Below, piece after piece: positions 14,104-26,100 of a stretch of 64,000 bases of DNA (position 1 is its first letter; each line of letters starts with the position of its first letter). This stretch comes from Limanda limanda (taxonomy: Eukaryota > Chordata > Actinopteri > Pleuronectiformes > Pleuronectidae): the NCBI RefSeq assembly GCF_963576545.1, contig NC_083637.1, positions 15,851,507 through 15,915,506 of the forward strand, read 5' to 3'. Position numbers and translations under genes: made by a program. Under the pieces are notes generated by a model. It ran no database searches, was not told the DNA's origin, and worked only from the letters and a program-made list of their open reading frames with translations.

Positions 14104-14121
14104 TGTGTGTGTGTGTGTCTG
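14056..14121. repeat. (GT)n microsatellite
   Basis: GT dinucleotides with two GTCT interruptions near the right end. Confidence 0.95.
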
Positions 14122-14332
14122 TGGAAGTGTGAGTGCTATGAGCAATGCTATTCTCAACCACACAGCGAAAAGCTTTGATGTGTTTCCCTGTGAGAGATCC
14201 TTCACTTATTCAACCCCATCATGATCAGATGCAGCAGAGAGGGAGGGGGGTGAGCCACAAGAGAGAGAGCACATTTAAAAAAAAAAAGGTGAGCTGAGCT
14301 TCTGAGAAGTCTATTGATCACCGACCACACCC

Positions 14333-14434
14333 TCCTCTCTCTCTCTCTCTCTCTATGTCTCTCTCTTTCTATGTCTCTCTCTCTCTCGCTCTCTCATTGT
14401 CTCTCTGTCTCTCTCTCTGTCTCTGTTTCTCTCT
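14333..14434. repeat. (CT)n low-complexity tract
   Basis: About 100 bp of CTCTCT with TATGT, TTTCT and CTGT interruptions. Confidence 0.9.
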
Positions 14435-15533
14435 GACGGGAACCCAGTTACAAGGCCATGATGAATAATTAACACCTAAATGCTTCCCACTGCCCCCCGT
14501 GCAAAACACCTGCCCTCTGTACAGCATGAGAAGTATAGCATGATTCATCTTGGGACAAGACAATCATTCTACATAGCCTTCCTAGCTCAAGCGTGGGATT
14601 TAGTAGTTTTCCTTTTTAAATATTTTGAAATGTGAAATGGCTTCCACATAATTGTTATTTTTAAGTAACTTGTAAATATTAAATTCAGTTTAAATAATTG
14701 GCATTATTTTATTTATTTTCTTTGATTTTAGGTGTTGTATTATTATATGTCCTGTCTCATATTTTAGCCATTGTATTTTTTTGTTGTTGTTTTCCTTTTT
14801 TTGTTGTTGTCCTTTAGTTCAACTGTTTTGAAAGATGCTGTATAAGTCAAAGTATAAATCATATACTTTAATAATTGTACCTGCAGCTGTGGCCATTTAA
14901 TGCAGATAGTTTGTCAACATAACACAATTCATGTTTAAGCATTATAAACTCTGGTTTGAACAGTTTATGTTGTCACCTTTCGACTCTCTATGTGCTCAGA
15001 CTGTCGTCTATGTAAGGAAAGCGTGACATTAACATGAAGATGATCGTGATGATGATGACAAGCTGTGACTCATCAAGTGAAGCCATCTGCGCCCGGCTAA
15101 CATCCACCAGGAGAAGACTGGCCAGTGTAAGATGGTGTCACATATAACTAGGACACCCCAACTAGTTATGCGGTATCACAAGGACCAAGCAGCCAACACA
15201 GGACAGTGTCAGGACGTTGTTTGTAACCAAATATAGACGAGTGCTGATGCTCTGTTTGGATCTGGGACAGGAATACCAATGCATATCTCACCACCCTATC
15301 ACCATTACACTGTATGGAAACCCCTATAGATAACATCTACGGTGACCGTTGCTTGCATGTTGCATCAGAGCTGGTGGAGTTGCCTACCTTATATGGCCAC
15401 ACATGAAGATAAATTTCGTGGCATATTATTAATATATCAGTCAAGTCTTCAGATTGAATGCTGCAGAACAACATATGATTCAGATCAACAGAGAGAAGAT
15501 GATACTCGGGTTATACAGCATTTTCTGGGATTT

Positions 15534-16246
15534 CACGGCCTTCATTGCATTACCTCTGGACAGCTGCAGCCACACATACACCCACACATGAATACATCTG
15601 CCTTCTACCGCATGATGCCAAATAAGACTCGTTGGGGTGTTTGTGGGAGCAGTTTTATGGGATGTATATGTACATACAGTACAAGTGCACACAGCCAAAC
15701 ACACATTTAGGGGAAAAGCTGCAAGTTTTCAAATATCAGAGGATGGAACCAGGAGACGTTGTTACTGATGCGGATTTGTTTTCTGTTAACTTATTGACGA
15801 ACGGACTCATCTTCAATCTCAACTCTGACTCTGGGAATTTATGACAGGTCCTTTTTATAATTGTTATATATTTAACTAATATCTCAACCACTCAAGCCAT
15901 TGCTGGACAACAGGTATTTCACAAGAGCCAGTAATTACTCCTTAATGGAATTTGTTAACCTTCAGTAGAGGTCCTGGAGCGGTTGACTTACGGTCATCCA
16001 CAGGTCTCTCACTTACAGCCAGGCAAGTGCTCTAATGGCTCGAGTAAATGCAGCTATTGAATGCTGTATGAGTATGCGTGTTTGGGTGTGTGCACTTGTA
16101 CTGTATTTACATATACATCCCGTAAAACTGCTCCCACAAAGACCCCAACGAGTCTTATTTGGCATCATGCTGTGGAAGGCAGATGTAATCATGTGTGGGT
16201 GTATGTGTGGCTGCAGCTGTCCAGAGGTAATGCAATGAAGGCCGTG
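15534..16246. repeat. Long inverted repeat: two 172-bp arms around a 370-bp centre
   Basis: The left arm (15534-15706) and the reverse complement of the right arm (16075-16246) match closely from CACGGCCTTCATTGCATTAC to CAAGTGCACACA, with only scattered substitutions. The similarity stops sharply at both outer ends. The opposed arms encode the same peptide in translation (TAPTNTPTSLIWHHAVEGRC against TAPTKTPTSLIWHHAVEGRC), but I see this as a by-product and not a gene. It could be a foldback element or two head-to-head copies of one repeat. I found no clear target duplication. Confidence 0.88.
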
Positions 16247-16299
16247 GCTCCATTAAGACTCACTTCCTGCAGAGTCCCATCTTACCCCTCCCAGTGGAG

Positions 16300-16362
16300 A
16301 GAGAGAGAGAGACAGGCAGACACAGGGGGGGCAGAGGAGACGCAGAGAGAGAGAGAGAGGGC
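16300..16362. repeat. (GA)n-rich tract
   Basis: Two short GAGAGA runs with GACAGGCAG and GGGGG interruptions, immediately right of the inverted repeat. Confidence 0.8.
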
Positions 16363-19190
16363 GGACAACTAGAGATGGAAATGTCAAAGGCTGCAGTGAA
16401 ATCTGACCTCCTGGCACATCAGGACCTTGGTGTTGGGACCAGCGGGGGGGAGGAGGAGTGCAGGGGTGGTGGTGGTGGTGTGTGGAGGGAAATGAGAGAT
16501 GAATAGAAATGACAACCAAGAAGAAAACTGGGGTAAGGAATCAAACCTCCTCTATCCGGCAGCGAGGAATTGAGACTGCCGAGAAGTAAAGATGGAAGAC
16601 AAACAGACAGAAAGTGGGAAGAGTTGAGGTTGTATCATGAAGTTCAAGGTATGAGTGAGAAAAAGGTCAAGTTGCCTTAATTGTCCTAAACACAAGTCAT
16701 CATCAGATGCAAGACTAGAGCCTTATTTCTTCATTGTATTTTGCTGGATTCAGTTCGGGTCTGACACAGACTGGCATGTCTTCACTGAAGCCTGGAGGTG
16801 CAAAGAATCCCCTGATCGATATCAGACAGCAGTGGACATAAAATCCACTGGAGTCCTGGACTGATCCCTGCTAACTGAGCTGAGAGTATCCACTATTCAT
16901 CCACAGGGAGGTGGACTGGCACAGTTTGAGGGGGTTAACACATAATGAGACAGTCTCTGTTTTGTTCAGATAGGGAGCGAAAGGAATCGCTTAGCGCCAG
17001 CTTCTAAAAGCCCAGCGACATGGACACACAGACACTTGGCTACGATGAAGAAGCTATTTTTCTCTGGGACAATCACACGAGACGGGAATTATTTTTAGAC
17101 CAGAAAGTAAGAGCCAAGCATCACAGTGTCTCTCTGTCATTTTCTCTTTTTGGTTCACGTCTCATTGCTGTACTGAGCTCTATACTCCAGCAGTGAGTTT
17201 CTTCAGATACATACATTTGAATCTTTCCTAAACGATCAAGTCATGTTTTGCAGCAATTTTTTTACTTCTATCAAAAAGATTTCACTGAATAAGTAACATC
17301 CCCACAGAATCTAAGATAACAGCTTTTTTTCAGTTTTTCATGGCATCCAAACATTTACATGTATGTTTTTGCAGATATTATGAAATGGTGGTGGGCACAT
17401 GCCCAAGCAAAACAATGAGGGTAAATTGAAATTCGTTCAGGGGTGTTTCAGGTATTGTTTTAATCGTTTCCAGTTGCAATGTTCTAATTCTGCTAACCAG
17501 GGCATTTTGGAGACAATCAAATAAAACGAATTGACCATTGTCTTCCAAAGAAAAAAGTAACAACCCTCCACAGCAAGGTCGATGGATCCCGAGAAACCAA
17601 ATTAGTGTCTCTGGAAACACATTTACTAAAAAGTATTTTAAATAAAACCAAATTACTTGGATCCAATTACAAACTCAACAGACAGTAGATTATTTCGTAC
17701 AAACCTTTTTGGAATCTGACAGCTACCATTCTACAGAACAATTATTTATATTTTTATATCAACACTGAATGAAATGACTGCATGTGTTGTGAAATATGAT
17801 GAGCCTGCATCATTTGTGACTTATCATCCGACTATGCAGCTCTCTGAAGTCTTCCAGCCTCTCAGCTCACTGATGGAGTTTTACTGCACACAAACTTTAC
17901 CTCAGTCCCATTGCTCTCATCAACCTCAACTCCAGAAGGGTTCTGGTGCATCTGCTGTGTCATACCTTCCCATCACCTTCTCATCACCAAACCACAGACA
18001 GACAAAGTATCTATCTGGTGAAGAAACATCCGGTGAGCTCTAGACCGAGAGATTTCACTCAAACCCAAAACAGAGGGCGAATATTGGACTTGTATTTGAG
18101 AGGTGGCCGGAATGACGACATACAATCAATCTTACAATGGTGCACGTCTGCTTTGTAAACAATCAAATGCTTGATCACAGGTTAAACTTCATAAGGCAAC
18201 ATTATGTCAAGGCTATGTCAATCAGTTCGTTTTGGTGTTCTCCCAAAAGTCCCCAAAAAACAAAACGATAGAATGAATTCAGCAATAAAGCCCCTAAACA
18301 GCTTTTGAAATGATCAAATCCTGAAGAAGACACAACGTACACATCTTCTTATTCATCTTATTGGTAAATGGTACGTTGAGTTTTATGGTCTCACTTATTT
18401 TCCTAGCAGAGCACAACCTGGTCGCAACCTGGTGGGTGTGTCGGGCCTTTACACTAAGACAAAGTCAAAATACTGCCACCCCTACTATTGTTTCCCAGTA
18501 TGATTCCTGCAGTTTAGTTGTTGCTGATCCTTGAGTGGGACAGACCAACCAGTAGAAGTCACTAGTAGAGTAACAGAGATGACATGATCATTCATCAGGG
18601 CCGCAGCTTGTTATTGATCACTGGGGCCGGGGGCTCAGCTGCTCGGGACTAAACATGGGCCCCTGCAGTGGTAAGTGATATTCCCATGTTCTACCCGGGT
18701 GCCTGAGTTAGTGTGGAACCTTAACAAGCAAGCTCCTTCCACGGCCAAAAACGACTCTGCACCTTAGTGGTCAATCGATAGGAACACATGCTACCTTGTG
18801 CCTTGTGTGGTGCGTTTGTAAAATGTGTTTATTTGGGTTTTTAAAAAGCGTATCAAATCAATGTGATACTTGAGATGCTGTAAGATCTGCATGTACATAG
18901 AATCAGATCTCTGTCAAATGCAGAGTATTGAAAACGACAGCTGGGTTCGAAGATGAACGTGACCCCACCTCTTTTAAGAAGAAGTCTCCTTCGCACTTTC
19001 ACTACAGAGAACATACATCACAGATGCCTGCAGGACTTCATCTTCTCGCTGTGTGCCGACAAAAACAAACAGCTATTCCTGGACCTTGCATACAAGCGCA
19101 GGACGTGTCCACTTAATCATGTTCGTTTGATTTTTCAAAGATGATAATGCAAAAACTTCTGATTGGCCCCACCCTAGAAGAAAGGACGAA

Positions 19191-19192
<2 letters not shown>

Positions 19193-19226
<34 letters not shown>

Positions 19227-19264
19227 GTGTGTGTGTGTCTGTGTGTGTGTGTGTCTGTGTGTGT
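19193..19264. repeat. (GT)n microsatellite
   Basis: GT dinucleotides with a GTGC and two GTCT interruptions. Confidence 0.94.
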
Positions 19265-19538
19265 GGCACTCGAGTCCATTACTGAAATCACATTAGCCTG
19301 AGCGAATGCACTGACACAGGAAGCAACCATCCACCATCTCCTGACTCACTTTTACTCAAACACACACACACAGCGGACTGCACAATCAGATCTAGATGGT
19401 AACACTTAACATTAATCTTCCTGCTTAAAATCATACATTGGTGAAAACTGACGTCCGGATGAATACACTACATACTTTTTTCCAATTAGGCTGATGTCGG
19501 TTGTGACAGTGGATTTAGTTTAATTTGTAAAAGCGCAC

Positions 19539-19660
19539 CATGATCTGAGAGGAGAGGAGGGGAAAAGGAGAGGAGAGGAGAGAAGGAGGAGGAGAGGGAG
19601 AGGAGAGGAGAGGAGAGGAGAGAAGGAGGAGAGGAAGAGGAAGAGGAAGAGGAGAGGAGA
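19539..19660. repeat. Purine-only GGAGA-type minisatellite
   Basis: About 120 bp of strictly purine sequence (GGAGAG, GAGGAG and GGAAGA units) on the plus strand. Such homopurine tracts can form triplexes. Confidence 0.88.
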
Positions 19661-19756
19661 TCTTCATACCAGAATTTCAGTTCACACAAGGACAGAAGGA
19701 CTTGCTGGCAAAACAACCCAGCCCAGTGGACTGAGAGAGAGCACTTAGTAAACAAC

Positions 19757-19758
<2 letters not shown>

Positions 19759-19852
<94 letters not shown>

Positions 19853-19871
19853 AGAGAGAGATACAGACACA

Positions 19872-19906
<35 letters not shown>
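19759..19906. repeat. (CA)n microsatellite, about 148 bp
   Basis: A long CA run of about 90 bp, a short GAGAGAGA block with ATACAGA, then a second CA run. It is the longest CA block in the window and gives open frames in several phases that are not genes. Confidence 0.96.
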
Positions 19907-19910
<4 letters not shown>

Positions 19911-20299
19911 TAATACTGTATGAATCTACCAATGTAGGACAGAAACCACATATTCATCTTCACTAGAGCCCTACACTTGCACCATGTCACTGGGTAGAAG
20001 GTTAAACTGGTCGCCACCCTGGGGGTCGCCACCCATGGGTTCCCACCATAGACTGTGGTGCCCACCCTGCACCGCTCCATGTAAACAGTGCACCTGCATA
20101 GAAGTTGTAAACACTCCGTGGGGCCTGTACCAGTACAACCAGTGGGCTCAGTGCAGGCCTGCTGCTGTTTACGTTGACGGTCATAACAACTGGCACCACT
20201 GGCCTGTGTTCTCGCACTGCTCTAAACATCCTCTCTGCACTGCTCTGCTCCCATCAGCAGCGCTATGGTTCAATCCCAGTTCAGTGCAAATCACAGACA

Positions 20300-20920
20300 G
20301 ATCCCAGTGCGCCAACGCCTCTGCCTGCCCCCCCATCAGCACCAGCAGCCGGGTGCAGGGCTGAGGGGACCGGGCACTGCGGAGGAGGAGGAGGAGGAGG
20401 AGGAGGAGGAGGAGGAGGAGGCTGCGGACACACGGGACACCCACCTGCCGGACGCGGGCACGCTGCAGCGGCGCTGGGGGTCCTCCCTCCGGGGACGTGT
20501 TGCTGGAAGAGGCCATCTTCAAGTCCCGGTCGGAGCCGCCGCCCCTGGACAGACTTTCCTCCGTGCTGCTTGACATCCTGTCTCCGGGGCTGGAGCTGGA
20601 GGAGACGCGGGCGGCCAGGCTCCTTCTGCCGGGGGAGAGGTGGGTCTCTGCGTGGGGGGGGGACCCTCACTGTGCACCAGGCTCGCCGGGGTCCGGGATC
20701 ATTCTGCGGGGACAGAGTCCGTGTGAGTCCCGACGTGACGGAGGCGGGGACAGTGGTTGTGTCAGGTTGTCAGAGCTCCACAGAAACGAGCGCTCCTCGG
20801 CGCAGGGATGCTCCCGGTGTGCTGCTGTAGCCTGCGCGTGCACGTGCGTGGGAGCGGGAGCGCGCTTCACAGGCGCTTCCCCGAAACTCCGCAGGATCCG
20901 TGCTGCCTTCAAGGACCGTG
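20300..20920. promoter_or_regulatory. CpG-rich patch, candidate promoter of a long ank2 transcript
   Basis: Base composition changes abruptly from AT-rich, CA-repeat DNA to GC-rich sequence dense in CpG (for example around 20440-20620 and 20830-20900). A (GAG)n run at about 20383-20420 sits inside. No TATA box was recognised. Together with the start codon and donor described at 20445-20576 on the minus strand this looks like a promoter with a first exon. Confidence 0.45.
20445..20576 (-). CDS. Candidate alternative first coding exon (44 codons), possibly ank2
   Basis: On the minus strand an ATG at 20576 opens a 44-codon frame beginning MSSSTEESLSRGGGSDRDLK. It ends RARVRQ exactly at a good donor, CAG|GTGGGT. 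The donor phase is 0, which matches the ank2 ankyrin-repeat exon at 2352-2251 and no other unpaired exon in the window. The next genes on this strand upstream have their own starts. I do not recognise the peptide. Ankyrin genes are known to use several alternative first exons, so ank2 is the most economical assignment, but the evidence is phase, orientation and CpG context only. Confidence 0.35.
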
Positions 20921-20986
20921 GGAGAAGATGCTACTGCACCTTGATTGGGTTAATCAGTCAGAAGAACTCGGTTTTCTTTCAAATAC

Positions 20987-21008
20987 TATATATATATATA
21001 TATATATA
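20987..21008. repeat. (TA)n microsatellite
   Basis: A short pure TA run ending the CpG-rich patch. Confidence 0.85.
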
Positions 21009-21849
21009 ACCTAATTGACCGATAATTTTTGCTCATTAACTTTTACCACTGAGTAGAAGAGTGCTCCACATGTCTTACAAAAAAAATAACAGGACTAGAA
21101 CCAATAGTACCTGAATGCATCTCCAGCAGTGGTACTCCTCTGTTTTGCTTTTGCCCCCCCCCCCCCGCAGCAGCACAGTACCCACCAATCATTACCACAT
21201 CGACTTAGCATTGTTTGAACGTTTAGTCAAGAAGTTGAGTAACGGTTCATAAATACTCACTAAATTAAAGATGTGCGACATCCTGGATATTACCTAGGCC
21301 TTTTTGAAACGTCACAATATGACACAATCACGAATGATCTATTCTACTAATATTCATGTATGCATTGTGCTTTCAGCAAATCCATCCATGTTTTTCCACC
21401 TTAACAACATACAATGCTAGACTGAGCCAGATGTGAGGTACATGTTATAAACAGTTCTACAAGACTTTCATTTCCATGAATTCATTAACCTTGATTACAT
21501 TATAAGGCATCCTACACTGACACCAGTAGTCGTAATACTCCAAGGGAAATATCATGGTTCATTTTAAGAAATCAGTTTGTTCTCATGGTCACACAATAGT
21601 CACATGATCTCTGTTGTGATTAAAATAAATGAAATTGATCGTCAGTTTAAAACAGGAAACAATCGTCTGTCTCAATCTCCATAAAGCATCAGATTTTCTG
21701 CCATATCCAACCTGGTGACACGAAATGTAAAACACTGTGTAAAAGGCAGATACCTCCTGTATTCACAGTCATAACATTGATGTGTCAGGACAGCTATGGT
21801 AGCAGACGTATACAGTAAGTGAATCAGAGGTTTGAAAAGTATTGAAGAG

Positions 21850-22035
21850 ACTTCTACTAATTATCTCTGCCAAGGAGGCTACATTTTCACCACTGTCAAT
21901 TTGTTTGTTTCTTTGTTGTCGGCAGGATTATGTAAAAACTCCAGCAAAGATTCCCATAAAACGTGGTGGAAGGATGGGACATGGCCCAAGAAAGAGTCCA
22001 TTAAATTCTGGCATTGATTTGGAATAATGGGCATA
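21850..22035. repeat. Teleost interspersed repeat (NCCAAGGAGG family)
   Basis: The stretch contains the string TCTGCCAAGGAGGCTACATTTTC, then a GTTTGTTTCTTTGTTGTC and GGCAGGATTATG block, then GTGGAAGGATGGGACATGG and CAAGAAAGAGTCCATTAAAT. I recognise this order from a very abundant fish repeat. Shorter relatives occur in wfs1 introns near 51000-51080 and 52975-53070. Confidence 0.65.
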
Positions 22036-22977
22036 CCCTGGAATTTTGTACCGGCTCCAGACAGGAAAATCAACAGTGTGGTCCACGATGATGAATGATA
22101 AAAGGAAAATGGTTAAATGTGAAATCATCACTGCCCATGCAGGAACAGCGAAGTAAGCATACATAATCTCCCTCTTTAGTATTCTTAAGCCCTCACCTCG
22201 GCCTGGTTCTCCTCACTGAGCTGCAAATTTAATGGAAGCTGACAGTGCAAAATCCATAGCAATGTCTTGGAGACATTTTTCAGGCAGGACGTGAGGAGAG
22301 GAGCGTGAAATGGAGAAAGAGGAAGTCATGTTTAACTCTTTAGATCTGGATTCTTCTGCTTGAGCCGACAGTGAAATCATTTTTCTCCGAGTCATATATT
22401 ATGTTAATTTACTGTTTCTCTAAAATGTATGAAGTTTAATCTGGAATCATGGGACTTCCAGGAATAAACTTTCAAAGGCAATTGAATGGAAGTATAATGT
22501 AGTTGAACATTTGTTTCAACCTGGGAAAGAATGTTATAATTATCTGGGTTAAACACAGACAATTCCCGTTTGAGAGGCGCATGTGTGACTGAATGATGTT
22601 CCCATCCTGAAGAAAAGTTCAGAATTTAAAAAAACCAGAAATGTCACTGGGTATAGTCAATAGACCGTATCGTTCTAGTGTCGCCTGTTTGTGGCATCTT
22701 GCATCAGTGTCGATGGCTGACTGTATCTTAACTATGGGAAACACTGCCCTCTATCTACACTGCATGATATGAATCTAAAGAAACAACTGTGTCATAATAG
22801 CAGTTTAATAAAGTTACCTACATGTCAAAACTCTAAATACATTCTGCCTGGATTACAGATCTTGAAACAAAACTGTTGTACGGTGTTCACCAACTGGTAG
22901 ACAATCTACTGTAGATGTACAATCATTGCTTTAAGTGTTCATTGAGATTCAATCGACAGGTAAAAATATAAAAATAT

Positions 22978-22983
22978 TTTATT
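22978..22983 (-). promoter_or_regulatory. hpf1 polyadenylation signal
   Basis: AATAAA on the minus strand, about 160 bp past the hpf1 stop codon. It is the first canonical signal there. Confidence 0.55.
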
Positions 22984-23141
22984 AGACATCTACCTTTTAC
23001 AAACAAAATGTCATTGAACTGGTTCCAGTCAACGACAGCAGCACCAAACCACCAAGAAACACGAATAATGACAAACAGACAGAAGACACATGGTGGGAAA
23101 AGCTTATAAGAACACGAACTGAAATGATCTTCGGAGTGTTT

Positions 23142-26100
23142 CTAATGTGCAGTGAGTTGGTCCAGGTTGTCATGGCTACGGCTGGAGAGGTGGGCCTCCA
23201 AAATTTCCCCAAATAAATTTCGTTTCAGCAAGTTGTAGGCCATGGGCAGGAGCTGCTTGACTACCTTGTGAAAATACTGACAGGACAAAAATAAACAAAA
23301 TCAATAAACACATTTATTCCAAACACCTAACTGCAACATTAATTTGATGCTTTGTACACAGGAAAGAATATTCGGTTCTGAGTTGGTTTTGAGACTTACA
23401 TGGGATCCGTAACAGAAGAGGTCTATTCCCAGCTCATAACCCATTCCATAGTCACACTCATCATTGGCAAACTGAACAAATGTGATAATCTGCTGGAGAG
23501 GTCCAAAGGCTTTGACGCGCTCTTCATCATTCCGCGCGTCAGCAATGGCCTTGAGGATCTTTTTGAGAGCAGCTAGATACAAAAGAGGAAAAAAGTCATC
23601 ATGCACAGATAATAACTGAAATAAAATGCACAGAAAATGAATGAATGTCGACTATTGACAGACTGATTTCAAATTTAAACAAAAAAAGTCTAATACCACT
23701 TTTGAGCTATGATTAAAGGACAATTATATACATACACAAATGATGAGTGTGTGAGGAGATAAAACTGTTACTTCAAGTTTTCAGTCCATACAACTGATTA
23801 CACAAAAAGCTAAAACACCAAAAACTAATGTGGCACCAGGCACCTTTATTATCACCAAGCTATAATACTGTATATATACATATTTAGTCTTACCATCTGT
23901 TTCTGGAAGTTCTCTGTATCCGACATCATTCTTGTCTACGGGCACAACGATGCCAGCACCGTGGAACGTCTTTGTAACCACCTGGAGTGAAAGAACACAA
24001 TGGTACACAGTATTGAACTTATACAACCGCATTGTTTCAAGTTGCAGTCCAAGGGACAAAGTAACGTATAAAGTGTTCATCAGTTGAGTTACCAGTGAGT
24101 TTGAAAAAACATTATATAATACATAACACTATTTGCTGTGAATTACCCTCTTGTCCCTCTGCTTCATGCCTTTGGTTTTCTGCTCTAGAGACAAGCCCAG
24201 TGTCTCTGCCCTGTCTCTCAGCTTTGCCTCCAAGTTTCCCAAAGCTTCTCCCCCTGGCTTCTTGTTGCCCCTTTCTTTCCTCTTCCGCAGAACAAACAGT
24301 CTGACACAGGAGAAAACAAAGGAATCAGGCAACATAAACTGATTACAAGAATATTGCGTGTTTACGTTTGGTCATAGGTATACATGTGGTTGTCAGTACT
24401 CACAGGACAGCAGCAAACAAGTTGTCCCCCATCTGTGTTATAGCGAAGCCCTTCTTAGCTTCATTCTCCCCAACAAACGAAGGGAGGGAGTCTGGAGTGT
24501 CTCTGGTGGACAATAAAATCCAGTGAGAAAAAATCAGAGCAAATCATATTCATGTTTCTGTAACAAAAACCCCTCACTAGGGATGGGTATCGTTTGGTTT
24601 TTATCCGATACCGGTTCCTAACCGATACTTTTAAAACGATACCGGTGCCTAAACGGTGCCTGAACCGATACTTTTTTCAAAAAAGTGCACAAAACGATGC
24701 TTGACCAAGAAAGGCTTTTTTTATTGCCAAATATATTAACTGTTTAAAGTAGATTATAAATATAAATAAATACAAAACCCTTTTTAACTTAAAACTATGA
24801 ATAACATACGAACTGTTAACAAAAGTTTACACTATACTTAAATAAATAAAAATAAATACAAAACACACACACTCTGACTCGTGACTCTGACTCCGGTGCC
24901 TGAGCCAAATGAAGACTGAGGGTCGCTTTTCCATCACTCAGAGACCCCCGTGTCTCCGCGGCTGGGGCTGTCGCAGGCAGGCTTCGGCCCCCCGCCTTCG
25001 TCCCCCTAAAATGCGGACGCTTTTATGAAACATTTCTCGGCGTGGTCTTCGTTCCTCCCGCCCCGAGCCTTTCCAAGCCGACCCGGAGCCGGTCGCGGCG
25101 CACCGCCAAGGAGGAAATGCGCCCGGCGGAGGGGAGAGGTCCCGCGAGGAGATCCTCCCCCCCCACCACCTGCACGGAAGCCCTGACGCACGCGGGGCGC
25201 GGGCAGCGCGGAGACAAGAGTCTGTCCACCGGCAGCCGCGGCCGACATCCGTGAAGGAAGGAGCGGAAGTGTGAGGAGGCGGGACGAGCGGAGACCTCAG
25301 GCTTTGATTGGCTCAGGTACCGAAATGAGGCACCGAAATCTCCGTTGCATTTCGGTCCGGGTAGGTATCGGTTGTATTGGAACCGGTTCCATATTGGAAC
25401 GGGTTCTCGGTACCCAACCCTACCCCTCACTAGCTCTAGCTGGTATGGGAACTGCTCGTAGGCTAAGTCAAGAGTCCACAAGTGGAAGTTACAAAATTTC
25501 AACAATAGCACTGGCTCAGAATAAATAAAACACTTTCATGGGCTTCGAGTGGGAAAGAACTGTGCTGTACCTGTAATAGCCGATGTGATGCTGACTGTCC
25601 TCACATCCCTGAAGTATGGTCTGAAACTCTGGTGGGTCGTAAATGTACCTCCAGTGTAGATGGAAGTTAGGCTGAGGATTCTTTGAATTTTTGTGAGCTC
25701 CAGACAGAATGTCAAACGGACCAACCAGCTGCAAACCCAGAGTTTCTTTCAGTGCACCTTAAAAAAGTAAAAAATATTACATAAGTCCAGATATTAACTG
25801 CACATCACAATTTTCCAGAGCCCAAGTTAATGACGTTAGTTCTTTATTTGTCTTGGTTTCCCAACAGCTCCAACATTTTTCAACTTACCATCAAAGAACA
25901 AAACTGAGTAATAACAATAAATGATTATTGACTTTTATGGACTGGCAGAACTCATAACTCAAGGAGCAACCTTAGACAGACCATGAAACTGCGTGTTTCT
26001 GCTAAACTGGCAAATACAAAGCCATCATCAAACAAAGACACTTGTGTGAAGACAAGTGGGGCTTCTAAGATGATGGGCTAGTACAGAGTATTTTTCTCAC

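Larger units (their letters stand above)
6501..20444. other. Gene-poor region upstream of ank2 exon 1, probably intron of a longer ank2 transcript
   Basis: If the candidate exon at 20445-20576 is used, this is a 14 kb intron; otherwise it is upstream flank. I found no convincing exon. It holds many microsatellites, a second copy of the repeat at 2410, a 0.7 kb inverted repeat (15534-16246) and purine-rich low-complexity tracts near 19.5 kb. Numerous short ORFs, mainly in CA/GT tracts, are not coding. Confidence 0.5.
20577..23141. other. Intergenic region between ank2 5' end and hpf1 3' end
   Basis: AT-rich apart from the CpG patch at the left. It contains a poly-C run (about 21156-21167), an interspersed repeat (21850-22035) and the hpf1 3' UTR at the right. 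I saw no coding exon. Confidence 0.5.

Noticed and set aside
15960..16060. tRNA-like or SINE promoter sequence in the centre of the inverted repeat
   Set aside because: No cloverleaf or clear A and B boxes could be drawn.
19486..20080. Long minus-strand frames rich in Cys-Val repeats
   Set aside because: They are translations of the CA/GT microsatellite in several phases.
20174..20830. A 218-codon plus-strand frame in the CpG-rich patch
   Set aside because: It is Gly/Arg/Pro-rich because of GC content and the GAG run; the minus-strand start and donor are better supported there.
24999..25528. Possible protein in the GC-rich core of the element in hpf1 intron 3
   Set aside because: Frames on both strands are Arg/Pro/Gly-rich and have no recognisable transposase or domain.
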